Origin: Saksenaea vasiformis B4078
Lineage: Eukaryota; Mucoromycota; Mucoromycetes; Mucorales; Saksenaeaceae
Assembly: GCA_000697055.1 (NCBI GenBank)
Contig: JNDT01001463.1
Span: forward strand, 1 to 38,309
DNA length: 38,309 bases
Reading direction: 5' to 3'
The position numbers and the translations under genes were made by a program. This document shows, piece by piece, positions 9,923 to 20,637 of this stretch. The notes beneath the pieces are model-generated. The model saw nothing but the letters and a program-made list of their open reading frames with translations, was not told the origin of the DNA and did not search any database. Position 1 is the stretch's first letter, and every line of letters starts with the position of its first letter.

Positions 9923-10038
9923 ATCCTTGTCTTTCTCCCTTTCGAGACGACCCATTTCACGGAAGCGACTTTGTTTTATAGAAGTGGCCCATGTTCAAAA
10001 TGATGACCCAATCATGTTTGTACTTGGCCGACTTTCGT
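9923..10038 (+). repeat. right arm of a long inverted repeat (partner 8810-8922)
   Basis: It matches the reverse complement of 8810-8922. The spacer of about 1 kb holds the polyol dehydrogenase remnant. An 81-codon ORF (9991-10236) overlaps the arm; it is unrecognised and probably spurious. Confidence 0.75.
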
Positions 10039-10279
10039 TTGTGTGACCTATTTTCTTCTAACTTACCCCCCAACTCAATCTCCTCGACTGTAAAAACAAC
10101 GGCTTATGAAGTTAGTACCTGTAACAACAGCTGTGTCTTGTCTAATGCTTATGAAAACCTATTGGTTGATACACCAACCAAAGACACGGCGGAAAAACTT
10201 TTAAACGGACGAAGAATAAAGTTTGTATCCACTTAAATATCGAGTGGATAAACTCTAAGAATTCCTTTCTTTCTCTTCG

Positions 10280-12258
10280 ATGGGTGACTTCAAAACCATC
10301 ATCAACAATGTGGACGATGAGATGGAGAGAATATCCCTCTCCACTGTCATGTCAGAGGAATATAAATCTGATCCTGTACCAATACCTCCCAAACATTCCG
10401 AAAAACCGCTGCCACCGATACAGAAGAAAATGAACATCCCTTCCGAGTGGAACAGAGGTGTCCTCTACAACGGTAAACCAGCTCCTGAGGCGGCGTTTGA
10501 GCTGGTCAACGAAGAGGATCTGCCCAAGCTCGTCACCATGCACTCCGGATCAAATGTGAAGATGGATGGAAAGTCACACTCCACGAAAGACAACAATACG
10601 CGATATACATCATCTGGCACTCATTTTGCGTTCAAGTTACCTGTCACCACAGGATTTGCGGCCGGCGCAAAAGTGGGCTTTGATAACTCAGACGGAGTTT
10701 CCAAATGCACTGAAGACGCCTCACGCTCTACCATGTTTTGCATTGTATATGGCGAAGTATGGAAATACGATTCTCGGGTAGCAGGGACTGACCGGAGTAT
10801 CGACAGATGAACCTTAAAAATGATAGCATCAAGCCTACAGATGATTTTATGGATGCCATTGACTATGCATTGGCTCTTCCCGATTCAAACAAGTATAAAA
10901 AATACCAAGAGTTACAGCTTGTCTTTCAAAGATATGGTTATTACTTCCCAAGGCTAATCAAATTTGGCAAGTGGCACCACTACACGCACAGTTCAGCCCG
11001 CTAATCTTCAACAACATACAACAGGTGGCAAAGTAACCTCCAATGACAAAACGCTGCATGAATCGAACGAGAAAACCAAAGACAAAACTAAGGAAGGAGC
11101 CATCGAACTCGACATTGCCGGTAGCGGTGTTAGCACGGGTGCTTCCAAGAAAACCGGGACCGAGATGGTGCGACTACTCGATGAAAACAGACACAAACTA
11201 GATGCTGTTGGTATAACTGTACAATGACAGACGATAAAAAGGTCGTTTCTGACTGTTATAATTGACGTTTAGGAGGGGATGGTACAAAGCTACTATCAAG
11301 TTTTCGGGAGTGGGTCGACACTGTCAGAGACAATCAAGAGGTCGTTTTCCGTTCGAACACGTATCCTATGTACGACCTGTTGGACGATGAGCGCAGAAAG
11401 CAAGTGATAGACATTTATGAGTTCATCGAACACAGTAATCACATACGTTACGGAGCTCCACTGAACATGAGACATGTGGGTTGTGGACTATTTGTATACG
11501 TGGATGATAAACACCGTATATTATATGACAAGAACGGCGTACACAATGGTATGTCATCTGAAAAGCTACGGTTACTTGTTTTCATTCAGCTTCTCATCTG
11601 GTACTGATAGGCAAAGTGTTGGTTATTTATGACGAGTCTGCAAACCGTGATAATCCACCCATGGTGAAATTTAAACAAATTATAAGGTCAGGACAACAGT
11701 CGGAAGACTACGTCAAGTATGGCCACCGTGTCGAGGTCGAGGTGGTTGGCAACAAAGGAACGGAGCTTGTTCAAGTGACGGATTTGTCACTTCACCGGAA
11801 AGGTTTAAGAGGGCGTTTCAAGGAGGGGATAACGAACACGTTTTCGATAAAAATGTCGAACAACACACTAAGGCAACGATCAAAACATCCATACGTGGTT
11901 GCTACGCTATATGAGGACGTAAAACGTGGTAATGACAGGAAAAAATGGTGGTAAGTGTGTTCAATCCTGTCAAAATGGTACTGAAGATGCAACGGAAACT
12001 GTTAGGGAAATATTATCCACAGAAGGTCAGAACGAAAATGATTATGTTCACATAGAAAAAGGAGTGGCGTTTAAGAGCATCCTTGTGGATCCGAAGGAAG
12101 GGCATAGGATCTACCTTGGACTTGCTCGAGAAGGTCTAAAATCTGATAAAGTAATACCTGACCAGCGTATTGAAGGCCGCTATGTTGCTGGCAAATATTG
12201 CAGGGAAATCAAGGAAGATGGAGAAATTGAATGGGCTCTTGAGTTGCATCCAGAATAA
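10280..12258 (+). CDS. MACPF-like (perforin-type) protein, intact paralog
   Basis: Model: exons 10280-10756, 10807-10976, 11035-11210, 11273-11548, 11611-11950 and 12006-12258, totalling 1692 nt and 563 aa with no internal stop. The N-terminal region has SEWNRGVLYNGKPAPEA and EEDLPKLVT. Beta-strand-like FAFKLPVTTGFAAGA follows, then helix DDFMDAIDYALALP, then YGYYFPRLIKF-G-G, a close variant of the MACPF signature. Next is EWVDTVRDNQ with PMYDLLDDERRKQVIDIYEF. The C-terminal half is beta-rich (YVKYGHRVEVEVVGNKG; IEGRYVAGKYCREI) and may be a trefoil-like binding domain, which is inference. There is no signal peptide, so it is cytosolic or unconventionally released. Intron 2 has a GC donor (GCAAGT) as in paralog 1. 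It lies about 4 kb downstream of paralog 1, consistent with tandem duplication. The fold call is fairly firm; the target and role are unknown. Confidence 0.75.
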
Positions 12259-13747
12259 CTGTTCACGCAGGCATAAACAATAGTACAACTTTTCGATGAT
12301 AGCAGCAATGACATCTACGGTCAGTTTGACGGGTGTCCTTTATCATTAATTCAATATTCCCTAGTAACTTATATCAAATACAGCCTTTATACTATTTTCC
12401 TGCTCCTAAACTCCTCCCAGTAATGAAGGACATAGCTGTACGCCTATTGTAATGGAATACTTTACTTGTGCCACCTTATCTCTACGAATCAGTTGGATCT
12501 TTGACTTGTTTTGCATTCTGATTTGTCCAAATGATCACCGGCTGGCTCCTCTAATTAGTTGAATAACGTCTTCGAAATTCAGTTGCAATAGTATACACTC
12601 AGCCTTAAACAATCTTGCTCTTTGTCTTTTCAAATAAAAGCAGCACCTATCACTCCTGTTGAAAAAACTACCCCGGTTGCAATCATCCTGGCCCCGTACG
12701 TCGCAGCCATCGTGATTGCCTTCAGAATATGGAGGTTAAAATGGTTTGCGCTGTAGTCTCTTAAGTCAGATATTATGCATACCATCATTCATTTACCACG
12801 AGTGATCATTTATCACTCTTGATATTTCATATCTTCCTGCTCTTCCACCTAAAATGTACCTTTAAGACAGGTTGCGGAAAATCCATTATACTGCGCTGGT
12901 ACATTGTAATAGACTCCCCAACGCACCAATCGGAACGCGTACACAGTGATAGTATTTAAAGGGACGCATTAATTTTTTTTTTTTTCCTTTGGCTCTGTTC
13001 ATTTTATATCACCGGATATGTACTTTTAGTGGAATACGCATCCAGGATCACTCATGTCTTTTGATGTATTGTTTAGCCTGTAAGACCTCTGTCCCGAACC
13101 GTCTCGGCTGTGGTAGCGTTTTTACCCATGATTTAAGTAAGTAAAATAAATGTTGTCGCACCCAGCACCAATCATCTTGTACAATAGATCGCTGGACGTT
13201 GTATCGCTTCAAATCCTCTGCAGTGCGTTACAATTGGCCTTGTGCCTTTTTCTCCCCTCTCCCATCCCCACCCATCACGGTGCTGGATGCGGCCACCATG
13301 AATTAATTTCATGGAATTGCCCTTCGGGTGTAAGTAAAATGACACCCAAGTATTTGTTCCATTTACTAACCATGAACAAATTTTTATGCTGTCTATATTA
13401 ATTTAGCGTCTATCGAGGGGCCGCGTTGATGTAAGTAGTATATGAATTTGTTGACAACTTATATATGAACGAACGCATACTTGATTCTTTTTTTAGAGTA
13501 AAAGTGGCTCCTCATGGACGCAAGCTTGATATAGATTAGCGTAAATACTTGTTCAGTAAACAGTATGTGTCTATCTTTCTCCTCTTTTCAAAGAATCCAC
13601 TTAGGTGATAACTTTCAATAAACTTGGCGGGTAGCGTCATTTATTAGTTGCCGTAAGTATACTGGTACCTAAAGATAGGCGCGTTTGATCACATAAAATT
13701 CAGAAAATCTGAAAGAAGAGCAAAAAGCGGAAAATTCTGGACCTTCC
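12259..13747. other. gene-poor region with a possible orphan terminal exon at 12641-12756
   Basis: Most of this stretch has no ORF of interest. A short plus-strand frame after an AG at 12639-12640 codes for about 38 residues containing the hydrophobic run VAIILAPYVAAIVIAF followed by RIWRLKWFAL and a stop, which looks like the last exon of a small tail-anchored membrane protein. I cannot find its upstream exons. From 13100 to 13530 there are several splice-like signals but no convincing gene. Confidence 0.3.
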
Positions 13748-14292
13748 ATGGAGAAGAAAAGGAAATCGAGGGCTCCGACCAAAGCAGGAAAGTTTTATGA
13801 CAAACGTGCCGAAAAATTCAAGGTGAGAGACTGTGCAAGATCAAAGAAAACAGAAAAGCTGTGGCTGAAGCCATATGGTGCCCGTCCTGTAGATTCTCAA
13901 TATTCTTGCCACACTTTTCCTAGATCATTATCTCACGTCGTATTGCTCAATAATGATCAGCATTGTGGATCATCTATCAAGCATATGGGATTGATAAACA
14001 TTGAACTTTTTGGATTCCTTGAAACAAAATGTACAAATGCAGACCTGAAGATCGACAAGACCGTTTTCTTGCAACCAGTCCATTATTTCCGGTAGCCAAA
14101 TGATTCACATTTGTGTTGATTGCTTACGCAATTATAATTTACTTATAGGATACTGACGTTTGCTCCCACAAGGATATTAAACGTGAACTACAGAGCCTTG
14201 CCATGGATGCCGATGCTCATGGTTATGTAATCATCGATTTCTTGCACCGATATTGTCAAAATCATAGAGGACCGTACATAAATGATGTCTAG
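13748..14292 (+). CDS. small hypothetical two-exon protein
   Basis: Proposed exons 13748-13822 and 14149-14292, joined in phase 0 by GTGAGA...TTATAG, give 72 aa. The N-terminus is strongly basic (MEKKRKSRAPTKAGKFYDKR), followed by CSHKDIKRELQSLAMDADAH and YVIIDFLHRYC. I do not recognise the family. The intron would be 326 nt, long for this window. An alternative is the unspliced 115-codon ORF ending at 14095, which loses the coding-like second exon. A MITE begins 165 bases downstream. Confidence 0.3.
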
Positions 14293-14457
14293 AGTGGTCA
14301 TTCTTTGAAGACCTTATTATTAGAATTACCATCATCTAGGTATATCAAACAGAAATGGTAGATAAATACGCATGCTTTGCACAGGCGCGAAATTTCTATA
14401 AATTAGCGTAAAAATATACCCGATAAATAGTAAGACCATTGCTCTTAGGGTAATGTA

Positions 14458-14630
14458 CAGTGGTCCCCCAATAATTTCAACCGCCAAAGTACAGGCATCT
14501 GGTTGAAACTACTGAGAGATGAAATTGTATGAAATGATTTAAGGTGCAGATGCTTCTCCAGTTTTTTCGAAAAGGTTGAAAATACTGGGGGTTGAAAACA
14601 ATCGAGGGTGAAATTATCGAGGGACCACTG
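14458..14630 (+). mobile_element. 173-bp non-autonomous MITE of the local pogo family
   Basis: It begins CAGTGGTCCCCCAATAATTT and ends with the reverse complement of CAGTGGTCCCTCGATAATTT, flanked by TA on both sides (14456-14457 and 14631-14632). Internal GGTTGAAA-type motifs resemble the subterminal sequence of the pogo element at the left of the window, whose right end is the same terminus. With no coding capacity, it is presumably moved in trans by the transposase encoded at 1073-2791 or a relative. Confidence 0.85.
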
Positions 14631-14632
14631 TA

Positions 14633-15980
14633 TCTATAAGATTCGATGACCGGTTTCTGTGAGTCATCCTGAGCTTAAAGAAAAGAAAATGCTCATATCA
14701 CTCGGCTAGATTGTAGTGAATCGTTCAAGTAACAGAGTCCATCAAGATTGTTACCAAGTCGTGGATAATTCCCTCTGTAGAGTAGAATGTATGCAAAATA
14801 TAAAAACGGAGTCGGTTCATCTAGGTTGGAACGCCATGAAAAACTATACGTTAATGCATACAAAGATAGGCAAGCTAAGGTGCATGATTAACTAAATTAT
14901 GGTCATTCGAGAAGAAGCTTAATTTCGCAGAATTTCCCTTTTTTCTCGATCTCTTTTTGCATTATGCTTCCGAAACCTTAATTAACTTCGTAGATTCGTG
15001 AACTTAAAGCTCACAATAGTAGGACCTTCCTCATTTGACATTAGATGAACATCTCAGATCAAAAACGTTATTGTAACACCTGTGCTGTAAGTTGTGATGG
15101 TGTTGTACTTGTTGAACAAAATTGGTGTTTCCCCGATAGCGGACCGGAGTATCAGCATCAGATTGTTTGGTCTTATAAACGGTATTAACCATATATAGGC
15201 CTATTGTTCTCTAACAAAGGCTCTCTTGCTTTCTTCCACTCTTCTCATACACCTAGAAACGTTCGATAAACTTGCGTTAACGAGGTCTCAGATTCGATTA
15301 TTCCAACGTTGATAATAATTAAAGAAAAGTTATTGCAAAAATATCTTCTAAAAGAGGATTGAGAAGTATTTTGTATTATTTCCTTTGCACTACCACGAGG
15401 AATCAAAAGAAGGTGAAACGATAACACAGGAAGATAGTTCAGGCAAGTCGGGAATCCTGTTCTCTCCCGTCAAACCAAACGGCTGCGACAAGAATCTCAT
15501 CATCAGAAAAGTCTGCGGACGAATTTATATTCATTATTAAGCCGCAAAGTCTTTGTCAATAAAAGTTGCCTTTTCCCAAGGGAATCGGAGGGGTGTTGTC
15601 CCTCTTTGGAATCAGAAGAAGGTTTACATTCGAATACAATGTGGAACACTTAAGGTACCACATCTATTTGAACGTACATATTTGCGTATCCGAAATTTCA
15701 ATTACCTTGATCTGGAAGAGGCTGTGAAACGGTACATATTCCAAGTCAACATTGCTAGCACGCTTGGTAGACTACAACCAGCGTTCTAAGTTCCATTCAG
15801 TGCTATTTAATGTGTTCCAAGCTGAAAAATTATCATCTCCACAGAAAACAAAACGAAAGAGTGATAAAAATAGGCCATTAGCGATAGATCCGGTTTTATG
15901 AATTCCCAAGTGATAATATGGGGAGTGTAACGAGAGTATCGGATTTCTATTTGCAGTAGACAGCATAAAAGCTCGCAACG
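14633..15980. other. intergenic region with one doubtful ORF (15553-15789)
   Basis: About 1.3 kb lie between the MITE and the ABC transporter gene. The only open frame that looks coding is 15553-15789 (78 codons, starting SIKVAFSQGNRRGVVPLW, later EEAVKRYIFQVN), faintly like a PB1-type fold, but it lacks supporting exons. The rest is A/T-rich with no recognised element. Confidence 0.3.
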
Positions 15981-16043
15981 ATGGCGATCCACCTTGGATT
16001 TCTCCTCAATTATCATGGATATTGCTATAGAGGATCCAAGTAA
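15981..16043 (+). promoter_or_regulatory. upstream ORF overlapping the ABC transporter start
   Basis: An ATG at 15981 opens a 20-codon frame that ends with TAA at 16041-16043, beyond the main start at 16015 and in another frame. If it is within the mRNA leader it would reduce initiation at the main ATG. Confidence 0.3.
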
Positions 16044-18625
16044 CCTGAGAATCACTGTATATGCCACAATAGTGACCGTGGCAAGCGCTTTTATTGGTCA
16101 TCGTCTTCTAAAGCCTTCCACCGCCCACAAGCCGATACCTGATTCTGGACGACTTGGTGCTTTTCGCTTTGCTTTACGCATGGCATGGCCAGACACGTGG
16201 AAGTTGCGGGTACTGCTAATAACAAGCTCTGTTCTCCTGTTATTTCAGCGTGCTTGTGGAGTCCTTGTAGCTATGCAGCTCAAGGTCGTGGTGGACAGTG
16301 CAGATAGTCCCGGTGCAACGAGTAAGGTACTTCCGTCTTAGAGTCCCATCCTAAACACAGTGTCGCTCCTTGTCCGCTTCAGGCTTACAAGCATTTGCAT
16401 TATATCTCGGCTTAAAATTTATGGATTCTCAGGTACATTTCACCTATGCAAAAGAGTGTATTGCCTAAAACTTCCAACAGGGTTTGCTAGGATGGCTTTG
16501 GTTTCAAACATTTGAGCCAATACGTGAATACTTATCTGAGAGAACAGGCGTTTTAATATTTTCACATCTGCATAGGTAACGAATTTGGATCATAGTTCTA
16601 TGTAGCTCTACAGAGAGTGACGTAGAAATACTGTAGGCTGTCCCTTGATTACCATCTTGGGCAAAAGAATGGCGCTGCGCTTAAAGCACTAGAGCAAGGG
16701 TCGTCCGGTGCCGTGTCACATGTGGTAACAACTTTAATCCACGTGTTCGGAGACGTCCTACTTAGTGCAGCAATTGGCCTGGGTTACTTCACATATGAAT
16801 TTGGTCTAAGCGTTGCTGCTATCGTCGTCGCCACAATGGCTTTACTGATTGTTGCGACATATATTCTTTCGGAGCGACAGTACGTATTATTTTCCACGAA
16901 AAAAAAGAAAGAAAAAAAGAAAAAGGAAAAGTAGTAGCAACATCTGATAGATTGATGATAGGAAACACTATCGAATGGAAGAACGCTCTATTCATCGGGA
17001 AGGATACTCTGCAGCATGTAAGGTTAACGATACGTTAGCTCAATAGACTTCGTTGCTAACAAATTGCAATTGTATCCAGATGAATCTCTTTTGAATTACG
17101 AAACTATCAAATATTTTGCTACTGAGAATTACGAGATATCCCGTTACCAGTCTATCCTCTCCAAACAACAACAGGCTGATGGAAAGGTTCAATCCACGCT
17201 CAATCTACTCATTAGGGTACAACATGTTATCATTTCCTCTGGTGTCCTTTTAGGGGCTTACTTGGCAAAGCTGTACTGCGAAAGCTCCAGTCACGAACTT
17301 GGAACTGGAAGCTTTCTTGTGTTTCTGACCTATATGAACGAAATCTGCCGGCCAGTATGTTAGAAATACTGATCACCACCTGTAGCGGGATCGTTTACTA
17401 ATTCACGGAGCAGATGGCTGAATTATCTAGTACATATATCAATTTTATGCACTGTTTATCCAAGACCGAAGAATTACTTGATATTTTGACCGAAACTCCT
17501 ACCGTTGTTGATAAGGTTGACGCCACCGAGCTGGCAGTGAATTCTGCGAATATATCGTTTGGTAAGTCCCAACGGGCCATAGAGCACCAGGTGGAATAAC
17601 TGTCTTTTAGAGAATGTTTCCTTCGCCTACGATCTAGAAAACACAGTTCTGCATAATGTGACATTCTCCGTCGGGAGAGATCAGACGGCTGCAATTGTTG
17701 GTCCGACTGGTGCAGGGTAAGTAGCCCTATCTTGAAATTTACATCGAAGACCTTCCCTGCCATTAGAAAATCTACTATTCTCCGCCTTTTGTTACGGCTT
17801 TTTGATGCCACATCTGGAGAAATACATATTGACGGACAGGATATCTCGAACGTTACGCAGCAATCGTTGCGTAAGCAGATCTCGGTGGTTTCGCAGGTGT
17901 GTTAGGGTTTACTTGATATTAACGAGTTGCTGTCTTTTATCCATCACACCTTCACCCATACAGGACATTGTGTTATTTAATACTACTATCCGTGCAAACG
18001 TACAGTATGGCAATCATGATGCCTCTGAAGAGGAATTTAGACAAGCTATCCAAATAGCTCAGCTTGAACATATGGAAAAACTGCCCAAAGGTAGTTTGAC
18101 ATTTCTTTTTTTCATAAGAACAAGCCTAAATTGCTCCATTTAGGGTACGATACCATTGTTGGTGAGAGAGGACTGAAGATTAGTGGTGGTGAGAAACAGC
18201 GTGTTGCCCTAGCTAGGGTAAGATCTATCTACTTTATAGAACACTATTCGACTAATCGATCATTTGTAAAGGCCATAATTAAAAAAGCATCTATTCTTGT
18301 ACTGGACGAGGCGACGTCTTCCGTCGACAATGTCACCGAGAGGGCTATACAAAACGCACTGAACAATCGCACCTCCGGACAGACCAGAATTATTATTGCC
18401 CATCGTCTATCTACAATTGTCAATGCAGACGTTATTCTTGTGATGGATAAAGGTGAAATTGTTGCAAGAGGGAAGCATGACGATCTGATAAAAAATGAAC
18501 AAGGTAAATCGAAACATGTTCCCATAAACGGCAACTGATGACAGCGCTTTAAAACAGGCATATACCACAAGATGTGGCAAAGCCAAATGGGAAAAGGAAG
18601 CAGCGATACCGTGAACAATGTTTAA
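16015..18625 (+). CDS. half-size ABC transporter of the ATM1/HMT1 (ABCB6/7) type
   Basis: Thirteen exons: 16015-16321, 16383-16432, 16481-16575, 16637-16879, 16962-17017, 17080-17354, 17411-17561, 17611-17716, 17767-17896, 17964-18090, 18144-18217, 18272-18503 and 18558-18625, totalling 1914 nt and 637 aa. It should be an ATP-driven exporter in an organelle membrane. The family links it to export of glutathione/sulfur compounds from mitochondria (Atm1) or heavy-metal chelates into the vacuole (Hmt1). The membrane half contains [12 protein letters not shown], typical of this subfamily. The nucleotide-binding half has Walker A GPTGAG-KST split by an intron, Q-loop SVVSQ, signature [14 protein letters not shown], Walker [11 protein letters not shown] and the H-loop IIAHRLST. 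A hydrophobic segment begins near residue 14. No clear mitochondrial presequence is seen, so the organelle is undecided. The exon 5 borders were chosen to keep the frame. Confidence 0.87.
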
Positions 18626-19093
18626 TTTTGATTAAACAACAGATCATGTCATGCTCACCTGGGCAAAGAATCGATCCATGTCACTGGTCGAGGATAGGAT
18701 GCTACAGCTTAGTTTATTCAGTGTAAAGTCACCCAGAATACAATATAATTATGCATACTTCTGTTGAATAATGGTTATGCTTGTATCTACGTACAGCTTA
18801 CTCACATGTTCTTCGTAAGGGAAGAGAGAAAAACATTGTGCCTGGCGATTTGACACTGATGTGCACGTTGACTGTCCAGGAGGACTGCGTATGCTGTCGG
18901 CGAATCGGCTCTAAAAAAATAACCAATCTCCGTTTCGAGAATTTTTTTTTTATTTTTTCGATTATTATAATCCCAGTAACGACTTAAATCTTTTAATCTT
19001 CGGGTTTTGATACAGTAGAGTTTCACTGTTATTTGACAGTTATCGACATATATACCACACCAACTTATTATCCTTAATTTCATAACCTGTCAA
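18626..19093. other. intergenic: ABC transporter 3' end and UMP-CMP kinase promoter
   Basis: About 470 bases with no convincing ORF. It should contain the 3' UTR of the transporter and the promoter of the following gene; A/T-rich stretches near 18945-18990 are the only notable composition. Confidence 0.4.
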
Positions 19094-20139
<1,046 letters not shown>

Positions 20140-20637
20140 AGAGAAAAGGAAATTTGTTTTTGGCATTCAATAGAGGCACAGGTATACATAGAATTCTATT
20201 CAGGTCAAATACATATATCACCGTGACCAAGAGGGTTGCAAATCATAGTTCACCAAATCCCAGAAGTCATCGAATACTGACTGCCATGGATGTGCTGATT
20301 GAAACTTCCCTAATGTGGGTGAACTCCGTTCCTATCGGTCTGAAAAACCCGCCATGCTGTCGAAGCGCCATTTGGTCCATACATGCTAAACTGCCGACTA
20401 TTGAAAAATCTATGCATATTTGACAGGAACTTATCTATCTTGGAAGGAAGAGGTAGAAAAGAAAGAGAAAAAGAACAAACTGAGACGAATGAAAAAAGAC
20501 GGACAACTATGAAATGAATGTTGCGGGACGTCATTGAGAATCGAGCTTGCTTTTTTGCTGAGCCGAATTGTGGACTCCGCCTTTCCCCTTCTTTCCGTCT
20601 CCTCTTCTTTCCTTTATCCTCGCATTCAGTTCGTTTC
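20140..20637. other. intergenic: URA6 3' end and MVP1 promoter
   Basis: About 500 bases. A C/T-rich stretch from 20580 to 20637 (CTTTCCCCTTCTTTCCGTCT and onward) just before the start of the sorting nexin gene is typical of fungal leaders. An in-frame ATG at 20518 would add 40 unconserved residues and is not preferred. Confidence 0.4.

Noticed and set aside
15553..15789. A PB1-domain gene
   Set aside because: Only a weak likeness at the first strand; no lysine/acidic motif context or further exons could be supported.
17018..17046. A 29-nt intron in the ABC transporter
   Set aside because: Using the next acceptor (17079) gives a 62-nt intron, keeps the frame and brings [12 protein letters not shown] into correct register.
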